A program made the translations under genes and the position numbers. From Hymenopus coronatus (taxonomy: Eukaryota > Arthropoda > Insecta > Mantodea > Hymenopodidae): a stretch of DNA of 64,000 nucleotides. Where the stretch lies: assembly GCA_030762935.1 (NCBI GenBank), contig CM060899.1:66142501-66206500 (forward strand), read 5' to 3'. Under the pieces are notes generated by a model, which saw only the letters and a program-made list of their open reading frames with translations, did no database searches and was not told the DNA's origin. Position 1 is the stretch's first letter; the number at the start of each line of letters is the position of its first letter. Of the stretch, positions 21,226-30,236 are shown one piece after another.

Positions 21226-22173
21226 ACCCTGACGCACTGCTTTCCGAATATCCTCCAGCGTCTCGTAGCGTTGGCCACGCATCTGCTCCTTCACAGAACC
21301 GAAAAGATGGTAGTCGGAGGGTGCCAAGTCAGGACTGTAGGGAGGATGTGGAAGAGTTTCCCACCCTAATGCCCTGATCTTCTCCATAGTGGCACGGGCA
21401 GTATGCGGACGCGCATTAGCCTGTTGAAGGATGATCCTCTTTCCAGGGCGTTTATCACGCAAAGCCCGACGGAGCTTCAGAAGTGTCTTGATGTAGCGGG
21501 CAGAATTTATGGTTTGTCCAGGTTCAAGAAAGTCAACCAGAATGCAACCTTGTGCATCCCAAAAGACACTTCCCATAACTTTTCCTACAGACTGCACTGT
21601 CTTCGCTTTCTTCTTCGATGGTGAGTTCAAGTGGTGCCATTCCATACTCTGACGTTTCGTTTCTGGCTCATAGTGATGGAACCAGCTCTCATCTCCAGTC
21701 ACAATGCACGTCAAAAATTCATCACCTTCATTATGAAATCTCTGAAGAAGGTTTTGTACAATGGTTCTTCTCTGAAGTTTGTGGTCTTCAGTCAGTAAAC
21801 GGGGGACCCAACGGGCACAGACCTTTCGATAACCGAAGCTGTGGATCATTTCTTGCGCTGCACTATGTCCTATTCCAAGTTGCGCAGCAATTTCATTCAC
21901 AGTGAAACGCCTATCTCCTGTAATGAGTTCATCAACTCTTTCCTTGTTGTGTTCTGTAGAGGCAGTTCGAGGACGCCCGCTACGAGGCGTATTTTGCAGA
22001 CTCGTGTTTCCATCTTTGAAATGTTTCACCCATCTTCTAACACTGCTGGCACCCATGCAGACACCTCCATACGCACGTAGAAGTCTGAGATGAATTTCAG
22101 GAGCAGATTTTCCTTCTTTCACAAGGAATTTAATGACAGCACGCTGTCGAAACGAAACATCAATGTCAGCCAT
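21226..22173 (-). pseudogene. Mariner transposase, DD34D type, inactive
   Basis: The protein starts MADIDVSFRQ and is open for about 317 mariner residues. Nine more come from the adjoining Rep-A (SSRNATRRF). It has the N-terminal helix-turn-helix region (residues 1-110), a linker motif [10 protein letters not shown] (119-128), the first catalytic Asp in VTGDESW (D161), SVFWDAQG (202-209), and the third Asp in YSPDLAPSD (D287). The second catalytic position reads QQANARPH: residue 252 is Ala where the family has Asp (QQDNARPH). The codon at 21418-21420 is GCT on the minus strand, one base from GAT. Spacing to D287 is the canonical 34 residues. Loss of this Asp and of about 30 C-terminal residues predicts no activity. 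There is no internal stop, so decay is recent or the frame was lately lost. Confidence 0.9.
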
Positions 22174-22338
22174 TTTTCAAACATCGTCTGTGGTCACGTG
22201 ATAGAAGCTAATGACGTCACAATATGTCAACATGTGGCTTAAAGTCTGTAGATTACGATCCTACAATTCGTTTTGTTACATTGTTGAAATTTAAATTTTT
22301 ACAATGGGTTGCTCGTGACTTTCAGTATGCCCCTCGTA
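21226..22338 (-). mobile_element. Mariner element 1, truncated at its transposase 3' end
   Basis: The right edge carries a mariner-like terminal repeat (AGTATGCCCCTCGTA, read inward TACGAGGGGCATACT) ending in TA at 22337-22338. The transposase frame runs inward from 22173. The left edge is a fusion to Rep-A at about 21225, so the last part of the gene and the second terminal repeat are absent. TGACGTCA at 22212-22219 lies in its 5' leader. Confidence 0.85.
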
Positions 22339-22339
22339 T

Positions 22340-22485
22340 GTTGTGGAGGTAAACAGTTCTGAGATAAACATTGTTATTGGTTTCAAGTTTGAAATACTTT
22401 TCTCAGACAGGAATTGTCCAATTTTCTTTTGTTCTATTCCTGGCCAAGGAAAGAAGCGAATTTCAATGACAACTGCTTAGCGACA
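22340..22485 (-). repeat. Rep-A (A2) fragment
   Basis: GAAATACTTTTCTCAGACAG to GACAACTGCTTAGCGACAGC. It flanks the mariner on its intact side. Confidence 0.65.
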
Positions 22486-22489
22486 GCTT

Positions 22490-23331
22490 TTAAAAAAACG
22501 TAATCCATTCACATGACTTTCTCTACATCTCTGCAACAAATTTTTGTTAAAAAGTTTATGCTTCTATTTACTTCATGCTAAGTTAGAAAAAATTAGCAGA
22601 AATAGCCTTATTACCTGCTTCCCTATAAGTAGAAGCGAAATAAGGGAGTAACATAAGTTAAAGTGATAGCAAAAGCTGGTTGCTATGTGACTGAGGTTCC
22701 TTTGTTTGCATGGACAGGAGTTGACAAATTCCTATATGAGAAAAGTATAAGTCTTTTAAGGCTGAAACAAAAAACAAGGAATATCTAAAAAAACGATAAA
22801 GTCCACGAAAAAATGTATATAACATAAATTGCGTGTTTTAATGTACTCTAAATTAATCTACCTCTTACGGTTTACCAGTTACACAAAATTCCGTAAAATT
22901 CATCCAGAACAAAGTATCCTTCAGAGGCTATTCCCATAGAATTCAAGATATACATATTATTTGTCAAGTACCTATATATCTTTAATATATATCTTTATCA
23001 AAATCCGTAGAACAATTTTTTAGAAAATCAAAATTTTCGAAAATGTTTCCATGTGAAGGGTAGTTGGGGGTTGAAGAATTTTCTTGAAAATCTTTGTGTC
23101 ACATCCTTAGAAGATACTAAACTTAAATACCAAGTTTGGTATTTAAAGGTCTTTTCGTTTTTGAGCTATGCTGCCCACAGACACACACACGGAGATTTTT
23201 CTAAAAATGTTTTTTTTGGATTCAGGCGGTCTCAAAACATGTATTTCCGGTGAAATCTCGGTATCGAATTTTTGGGTACAATGCAATACCTTCTCTATAC
23301 ACTATGTACATAGTATGTATAGAGAAAGTAA
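22490..23331 (+). mobile_element. Rep-A, reference-quality copy
   Basis: After an A-run it reads ATCCATTCACATGACTTTCTC and ends with the hairpin at 23293-23324 and AGAGAAAGT. The internal palindrome lies at 23123-23146: arms TTAAATACCAA and TTGGTATTTAA around GT. The hairpin has a perfect 14-bp core ACTATGTACATAGT at 23301-23314 and 8-bp outer arms separated by a 2-nt bulge. Confidence 0.85.
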
Positions 23332-23335
23332 AAAT

Positions 23336-23490
23336 TGACTATCACTTTAGCAAAGCGCATTCCATTAGTTCCTTTCTATTTATAAGCAACTAAGTAATAA
23401 GAACATTCTAATAATATCTGGTGCAGAAAGAAGAATAATTTATCAGCTAGAGAAAGCTAGGTGAGTGTAACCCATGAGATCTTTTCCCCC
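23336..23490 (-). repeat. Rep-A (A2) 5'-terminal fragment
   Basis: GACTATCACTTTAGCAAAGC to AGCTAGGTGAGTGTAACCC. It leads straight into module C. Confidence 0.65.
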
Positions 23491-23494
23491 ACAT

Positions 23495-23745
23495 TTTTCT
23501 CAGCTAATGTGACGTCTCTTAGAAGACGAAACAGTGGCGCTCTCTGGGAAACATGTGTCTAACTGAATGGACCTTCCACAGCCCTCTATTAATCAAACTG
23601 AAGCTGACAGAAACGGTCGCTTGTATATATTCCAAAGAACACCACATGACAGATAAAATGTTTATTAATGCATCGCTGCAAAACAGCAGACATAGCATTA
23701 GTAAAACAACTCAATTCAAAACACTTGGCATTACTTTCCTTGCAG
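23495..23745 (+). repeat. Module C, copy 3
   Basis: Full module, very similar to copy 2. SINE4 separates it from the A2 hairpin end that follows in other copies. Confidence 0.85.
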
Positions 23746-23950
23746 GCGTGTTATTTATGGACGATCTATAACTGCTGTGGTCCTCAGTGTCCCATTTTAA
23801 ATTAGGCGTGAAAGCCCGCTTTATTTTGCTCTATTAGACTTGAGGTTCTTTTACTTGCCGTAAATCTACGACACGGGACCAACGGCTTTACTTCCCTTCC
23901 CTTTACACCCGAAAAATTCCATCGTGAACCCGTGACCTTGGGTATATGAA
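23746..23950 (-). mobile_element. SINE4 copy 1
   Basis: It matches the plus copy at 26690-26935 in reverse (GTAAAGCCGTTGGTCCCGTG, AAAGAACCTCAAG, ACCACAGCAGTTA). The flanking bases TTTCCTTGCA and TTTCCCTACA look like a 10-bp target duplication with two mismatches. Comparison with 20223-20250 shows the uninterrupted order. Confidence 0.7.
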
Positions 23951-23952
23951 TT

Positions 23953-24795
23953 TCCCTACATGTACATAGTATATAGAGAAAATATTGTATTCCAACCAAA
24001 AATTCTATACGTAGATTTCACCGAAAGACATGATTTTAGGAGCTAAGATTTAAAAAAAAGAAAATTATTGTACCAAAATTATCTGTGTGTATGGGGGAGG
24101 GCAGGGTAACTCAAAAATAAAAACCTCGTTAAATACCACATGGAAGTTTTTTTTTAAAATGTAGTTTTCTCAAAAATGACTAGCGTTTTGGGTAAAATGT
24201 CGTACATTAAAGATATTTACAACATAAATAAAACATATAACTTGAATTTTCTGATAATACTCTCAAAAGAGGTCAATATTTGTGTCTTTTGTATGTGTGG
24301 AGGGGGGACAGTCTAGTTTAAAATCGGAAAGCCCGTTAAATACCAAAATTGGTACTTAATTTTTCAAGAAAATGCGCCCAACCCTCTTTAAACGAAAACA
24401 CTTTTGAAAATGTTGTTTTCTACAAAATGACTAACGAGTTTGATTAAAATGTTATATATAAACGATATTTACATCATAAATAAAATGTAAATCTTTAATT
24501 TTCTGGGAATAACCTCTGAAGACCTCTTTATTCTGGATAACTTTTGCCGAATTTTGCTTAACTGCAAAACCGTAGCGGTAGACAAAACGTATTGCACAAA
24601 AATGTAGATCTCGTCAAAACACAAAGATTATGTCCTGTACATTTTTTTCTGTGTAAGTGACGTTTCCGAGATATTCCTTGTTGGTCTCAATTGTGAAGTA
24701 CTTATACTTTTCTCAGACAGAAAGTGTCCGTTCTTCTTTTGTTCTACTACTGGCCAAACAAAGAGGAGCATTGCAATGACAATCGAAGATCAACA
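23953..24795 (-). mobile_element. Rep-A (A2), two truncated copies in series
   Basis: The first starts at the hairpin (ATGTACATAGTATATAG) and breaks near 24260. The second starts near 24262 within the body and runs to GCATTGCAATGACAATCG. Confidence 0.65.
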
Positions 24796-24984
24796 TTCCA
24801 TTAGCAGAACAACTCTATTTTAAGCACTTCGTGTCACTCTCTCTACATGTACTATATACAGACTATGTAGAAAAATCTGATGTCTTCCATTCATATGACT
24901 TTCTATACGTATCTGCAACATACTCTTGTTAAACAACTTATGCTTCTATTTACTCCCTGCTAATTGAGAAAAAAAAGCAAACTT
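24795..24984. repeat. Module C end, A2 hairpin remnant and Rep-A start fragment
   Basis: CATTAGCAGAACAACTC matches the end of module C. ACATGTACTATATACAG is a hairpin remnant. TCTGATGTCTTCCATTCATA to CTAATTGAGAAAAA is the first 110 bp of a plus Rep-A. Confidence 0.55.
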
Positions 24985-25657
24985 TTTACCAAACTTACTA
25001 TTTAAGTTTAGTATCTTTCAGGGGTGCGACACGAAGCGTTTGAATAAAATCCTCCCACCCCAAACTACCCTTTACATGGAACTTTTTTCGAAAATTTTGA
25101 TTTTCTAAAAAATGGCTCTAACGATTTTGATTAAAATGTCGTATATTAAAGATTTTACCTGAAAAATAAAATGTATATCTTGAATTTTGTGGGAATAGCC
25201 TCTGAAGGCTACTTTATTCTGGATGCATTTTACGGAATTTTGCATAGCTGCTAAACCGTAAGAGATAGACAAAAACTTACCACACCAAAGATGTAGAGCA
25301 CGTTAAAACACGCAATTTATGTTATATACATTTTCCTCGTAGAGTTGATCGTTTTTGAGTTATTCCTTGTTTTTGATTTCACCTTTAAAAAGCTTATGCT
25401 TTTCTCACACAATAACTTGTCAACTCCTGTCCATACAAACAAAGGAGCCTCAGTCACATAGCAACCGCTTTTGACTATCACTTTAACCTATGGCACTCCC
25501 TTGTTTCGCTTCTACTTACAAGGAAGCAAGTAATAAGACTATTTCTGCTAATGTTTTCTCAATTATCATGAACTAAATCGAAGCATAAGCTTTTTAACAA
25601 TCATTTGTTGCAGAGCTATAGAGAAAGTCATGTGAATGGAACACATCAGATTTTTTA
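24985..25657 (-). mobile_element. Rep-A, hairpin third missing
   Basis: It begins ACCAAACTTACTATTTAAGT and ends GTCATGTGAATGGAACACAT then CAGATTTTTT. Confidence 0.8.
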
Positions 25658-26399
25658 AAATGTTTTTATATTGTTTAACGCCCGGTTTTACTATAAGGGT
25701 GTTAATGAACTATACCGAAGTATTTCCACAGAATATGTAGATTACTTAAATAAGTAATGTAAGGAGACTTATGGCCTGTTTATTGAAATCTCGAAGTAAC
25801 GGCTATAAGTTTCTTAAGTGCCTGTACGTCACTGGCTAATTTATCAACCATTCGAGAGCATAACACGAAAAAGGAAGGGACATATTACACCGTTCCTCTC
25901 TAGCGTAGTGGTTATGATACTGGCTTTCAAGTGAAAGATAGTTTCCGAGTTTGGGTCTCGTTCATGTATCACGGCACTTCGTCTGAAATGAAAAAATAAT
26001 CACAAAATCATTTAGTCTATGACAGGAATCGAACTCATGACCTTTGGGATAGCAGCTTCCCGCGTTACGCATTAAGCCACCAAAGCCTCCAAGAACGTAG
26101 TTAATGAATGCTCAGTGTTGCACTGTCAAGTGATTATTTCGAGATTTTACAGATTTTTGCGACATTAAATCTTGAGAACGCTAGTAACGGGCTGCTAAAA
26201 TCGATATTTCTATACTCGGGCAGCAGTTTTAAAGACATTCTGAGCCATTTTTTCAATTTGCGTTGCTTTAACACCGACTTATCAGTACCTGATACCCACA
26301 CGTTTAACGCTATGTAGTTGCGTTATGTTTATCCAGGGACCATGTATCGCCGTTCTCAAATTACTTGTATCAGTCACGTGCATAATGTCGCAAATTATT
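25658..26399. other. Unique DNA with two tRNA-like heads
   Basis: At about 25892-25960 (plus), TAGCGTAGTGGTTATGATAC and GAGTTTGGGTCTCG resemble A and B boxes of a Glu/Asp-type tRNA. At about 26025-26095 (minus), GTGGCTTAATGCGTAACGCG and GAGTTCGATTCC form a second one. Neither closes a proper acceptor stem, so they are SINE heads or tRNA pseudogenes. The remainder has no recognised content. Confidence 0.45.
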
Positions 26400-26580
26400 T
26401 CTGTGTAGTTCATTAACAGCCTGAATATGGCACCGTAGTCAATGACACTGATACATGGAGAAGCGATGGAGCTCCGGTGGAATGTGATGGCGGAGGAAAC
26501 CCGAGAACCGGAGAAAACCCGCCCCTGTGCCGTTTTGAACACCACAAATCCCACCTGGGCTCGAACCCGGACTACCTTAG
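26400..26580 (-). mobile_element. SINE1 copy, reverse orientation
   Basis: On the minus strand GGGTTCGAGCCCAGGTGGGA (B box) is followed by GGGCGGGTTTTCTCCGG and CACATTCCACCGGAGCTCC. It shares the body of the copy at 44061-44279. Confidence 0.65.
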
Positions 26581-26689
26581 TGAGGGGATTACATTGAGAA
26601 ATAGAGTGCGGTATTGTAATTTTGTAAATAAAGTATTTCGTTATCGTTTTGTCGCTCTTTATGATGTAATGTTTACCATGCCAACTTCA

Positions 26690-26935
26690 TATATGCAAGG
26701 TCGTGGGTTCAAACCCGGCGGAAGACGATGCATTTTTTCGGGCGTAAAAATCCTTAGCATGGCTTCCTTCGGTAGAGAAGTAAAGCCGTTGGTCCCGTGT
26801 CACGTAAAAGAACCTCAAGCCTGATAAAATAGGCCTCTGAACAAATTTAAGCGATATTTCATGCCCAGCATAGACTGGAATGCTGAGAACCACAGCAGTT
26901 AACGGCCATCCATAAATAAAATTCCATTTTCATTT
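26690..26935 (+). mobile_element. SINE4 copy 2
   Basis: GTCGTGGGTTCAAACCCGGC is a tRNA-like B-box region. It is followed by GTAAAGCCGTTGGTCCCGTG, AAAGAACCTCAAGCC and CCATCCATAAATAAAATTCC. It is more complete at the 3' side than the copy at 23746. Confidence 0.65.
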
Positions 26936-26999
26936 GGTTGTCATTTAGCTATGCCAAATCGTCTGTTACTTTCTGGATGACCCTCGTACTATTTACATT

Positions 27000-27180
27000 G
27001 TACTTACGTGATAGAGAAAGAAATAATTTGTTGCCGAATATTTAGAAAAAGACATATGAACACATTCTCTATCTAATATTTGCATTGTACATACGTAGTC
27101 TAGAGAACATTTTAATTCGTTGTCGAATAAGTTAAACAAAATCATAAGAATACCTTCTGTAATATTTATAACTTTCTCTA
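27000..27180. repeat. Degenerate precursor of the 60-bp satellite
   Basis: Two longer, diverged units (AATAATTTGTTGCCGAATAT, ATTTTAATTCGTTGTCGAAT) flank a Rep-A-like hairpin remnant (GCATTGTACATACG). They share the TTTGTTTTCGAATAGG logic of the array that follows. Confidence 0.55.
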
Positions 27181-27702
27181 AAGATAGCTATAATTTGTTT
27201 TCCAATAGGTAGAGAAAATCATAAGAATACCTTATCTCTAGAGAAAGTTATAATTTGTTTTCGAATAGGTAGAGAAAATCATAAGAATACCTTCTCTCTA
27301 GAGAAAGTTATAATTTGTTTTCGAATAGGTAGAGAAAATCATAGGAATACCTTCTCCCCAGAGAAATTTATAATTTGTTTTCGAATAGGTAGAGAAAATC
27401 ATAGGAATACCTTCTCTCTAGAGAAAGCTATAATTTGTTTTCGAATAGGTAGAGAAAATCATAAGAATACCTTCTCTCTAGAGAAAGCTATAATTTGTTT
27501 TCGAATAGGTAGAGAAAATCATAAGAATACCTTCTCCCCAGAGAAAGTTATAATTTGTTATCGAATAGGTAGAGAAAATCATAAGAATACCTTCTCTCTA
27601 GAGAAAGTTATAATTTTTTTTCGAATAGGTAGAGAAAATCATAGGAATACCTTCTCCCCAGAGAAATTTATAATTTGTTTTCGAATAGGTAGAGAAAATC
27701 AT
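27181..27702. repeat. 60-bp tandem repeat (minisatellite), about 8.7 units
   Basis: The period is exactly 60 bp. Each unit contains TATAATTTGTTTTCGAATAG, then GTAGAGAAAATCATAAGAAT and ACCTTCTCTCTAGAGAAAG. The unit boundary TCTCTAGAGA is a perfect palindrome, replaced by TCCCCAGAGA in some units. Variant units recur five units apart (27301-27402 and 27601-27702), which suggests a 300-bp higher-order period. The block GTAGAGAAAATCAT resembles the Rep-A junction GTAGAGAAAGTCATGTGAAT. Confidence 0.95.
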
Positions 27703-28140
27703 ATAAATTGAAAATATCAGAATTGTTATATTCCCTTTGGGGCAAGTGTATCTACCTCATAGACAAGCAATATTTGAATCTAAGTAGATAGAACAAAGGG
27801 CATGTAATCAGCCCTCGTGACGTCACAGAGTTGCCCTTTACCTGCTGTTCCTCATTACGAGACAACTCTGCATGTATTATTCATGGCCTTCACAAGGGTT
27901 CACGTTACCATTACAACGTACTCTGTTCGCCAGCCATTGACACAGTATGACGTCACGAAATTAGTCTGGCTCAGATGCAATTTATGGCATGGGACTATTC
28001 TCAGCGCTGGACACCGTTACATAACAGTTCGTCTCCTAGATACCACCATAACCACCTCTAAACATTTCATGAAATTCACACGAAAACTCTGGTGTAGATA
28101 AAAGAATTCGAATGTTTTACATTTGTAAAGAGAAATAACT
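27703..28140. promoter_or_regulatory. Unique segment with two CRE palindromes
   Basis: TGACGTCA occurs at 27818-27825 and 27948-27955, 130 bp apart, in a locally GC-richer, repeat-free segment. This is the consensus CREB/ATF site. A 94-codon open frame at 27817-28101 overlaps it but is unrecognised. No TATA box, start codon context or splice site is convincing, so a promoter is only a possibility. Confidence 0.25.
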
Positions 28141-28588
28141 CATATACTGAATTCACGTTACTTTTTCTGGCTCTTCTATATACAAACTATTCTTAGAAAC
28201 ATTAATCTTCTATCTACTTCATGCTAATCGATATAAACAATACTTGTTTCCTTGAAAGTAGAAACAGATAAGGGAATACACTATGCTAAAGCAATAGTTA
28301 AATCACTTAAACCTGGTTAAATCCATTTCTTTGCATGGCCTTGAGTTAAATTCCTGTATAAGAGATTTCAAATTCGTTAAAGCCAATTAAAGAAAATTAA
28401 AGTTTTGAGCTATGCTGTCCACACACACGGACTTTTTTCCAAAAATGCTTTTTTTGGATTCAGGAGGACCCAAAACATGTATTTCCGGTGAAATCTCGGT
28501 ATTGAATTTTGGCTGGAATGCAATACGTTCTCTATACACTATGTACATAGTACGTGTATGTACATAGTACGTGTAGAGAACAGTAAAA
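28141..28588 (+). mobile_element. Rep-A (A4), internally deleted, first of a head-to-tail series
   Basis: It starts at the CTGGCTCTTCTATATAC arm and has the middle deleted. Its terminal hairpin carries a duplicated segment: ATGTACATAGTACGTGT occurs twice in tandem near 28541 and 28558. Confidence 0.75.
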
Positions 28589-29026
28589 ATTCTCGTGTAC
28601 CTATTCCATTCACATAACTTTCTCTGTCTCTTCATATTATATATTTCATACATTTTATTTGGCATGTAAATATCTTAAATATAAGAAATTTTAATCAAAA
28701 TCGTTAGAGCCGTTTTTGAGAAAATAAACATTTTCGAAATTTTTTTCCAGGTAAAGGGTACTTTAGGGGGGGAGGATTTTTTTTAAAACCTTCGTGTCGT
28801 ATCCTTGGAAGATAACAAACTTAAATACCAAGTTTGGTATTTAACGGTCTTTTCGTTTATGAGCTTCACGCACTGACACACACAGGGACCTTTTTTCAAA
28901 AATTCTTTTTTTTGGATTTAGGGGGATCCAAAACATGTATTTCCAGGGAAATTTCGATATCAAAATTGTGGGTGGAATGCAATTCCTTCTATACACTGTG
29001 TAGATATTACGTGTAGAGAAAGTAAA
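28589..29026 (+). mobile_element. Rep-A, internally deleted, second of series
   Basis: It starts TCTCGTGTACCTATTCCATT directly after the previous GAACAGTAAAAAT. It keeps the first 60 bp, then jumps to the ATACATTTTATTTGGCATG block and ends GTAGAGAAAGT. Confidence 0.8.
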
Positions 29027-29829
29027 AAATCTCGTGTTCCTACTTCATGCACATACTTTCTCTGGTTCTTCTATATACAAACTATTCTTAGAAACGTTAT
29101 TCTTCTATCTACTTCATGCTAATCGAGAGTAACATTAACAAAAATAGTCTTATTACTTGTTTCCTTGAAAGTAGAGAGGAAATAACGGAATACACTAAGC
29201 TTAAGCGTTAGTCAATTCATTTAAAACATGGTTAAATCCATTTCTTTGCACGACCATGAGTTAACAAATTCCTGTACGTAAAAAATATAAGTATGTATTT
29301 TAAAAATGAAACAAATAACAAGGGATATCTCGTAAACTGTAAACTCTACGAAAAAATATGTAAATTTTTTGTGTAATAATTTTTTGTCTATGTCTTACGG
29401 TTTACCAGTTATGCAGAATTAAACAAATGCATACAGAATTAAGAGGTCTTCATAGGTTATTCAAAAATAATTAAAAATATACTTTTTATATGTGATAAAA
29501 ATATCTTAAGCAAACTGTATTTTAATCAAAATCGTGACAGCCATTTGTGAGAAAATAAAAATTTTCGTAAAATGTTCCATGTAAAGGGTAGTTAGGGGTA
29601 GGGAAATTTCTTGAAAGATACCAGACTTAAATATCAAGTTTGTTATTTCACAGTCTCTTCGTTTTTGAGCTATGCTGTCCACAGACACACACACGCATAC
29701 CCAGACCTTTTTCTAAATTTTTTTTTTGATTCAGGAAGACCAAAACATGTATTTCCGGTGAAATCTTGGTATCGAATTTTTGGGTGCAATACAATATGTT
29801 CCCTATACAATATGCACATAGTACGTGTA
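29027..29829 (+). mobile_element. Rep-A (A4), third of series
   Basis: It starts TCTCGTGTTCCTACTTCATG directly after the previous AGAAAGTAAAAAA and ends at GCACATAGTACGTGTAC. Confidence 0.8.
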
Positions 29830-30012
29830 CCATCCGATGTATACCATTCAAATAATTTTCTCTGCCTCTTCCAAACAGAAACTATTCTTAGAAACCTTAT
29901 TCTTCTATCTACTACAGACTAATCGAGATAAACGTTAGGAGAAATGATCTTATTATGTGTTTCCTTGTAAGTAGAGAGGAAATAAGGGAACAACTAGGCT
30001 AAAACGATAGCA
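29830..30012 (+). mobile_element. Rep-A (A4), fourth of series, interrupted by element D
   Basis: It begins ATCCGATGTATACCATTCAA and runs to GGCTAAAACGATAG. It appears to resume near 31421 (TTCGTTTCTTTGCATGG) beyond the D insertion. Confidence 0.7.
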
Positions 30013-30236
30013 GTACTATATTGCGTACTAAGAACTGTAAGTTATACTTATCAGGTCAAGAATGGATATGACGCATGCGAGACCCGCAGGGCCAAATTTC
30101 CCCAAACATTCGAGATCTGATAAGTAGCTTACAGTTCGTGGTTAGCCAAATACTTTTTGAAACACTTGAAAAAACTGTAAAACCATAACAATAAATCAAC
30201 ATTTGTTTTTAATATTTTATTGAACATTAAGAAAAA
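30013..30236 (-). mobile_element. Element D, part 1 (split by Rep-A)
   Basis: Reverse complement of 4093-4299: CTTACAGTTCGTGGTTAGCC and AAATACTTTTTGAAAC. It ends ACATTAAGAAAA where the Rep-A copy starts. Confidence 0.7.

Noticed and set aside
25887..26100. Functional tRNA genes
   Set aside because: A- and B-box-like segments are present, but acceptor stems do not pair and anticodon arms are irregular. The same holds for the heads at 19640, 43520, 43820, 44370, 52830 and 63920.
27181..27702. CRISPR array
   Set aside because: The 60-bp units are contiguous with no unique spacers, and the context is eukaryotic. It is a minisatellite.
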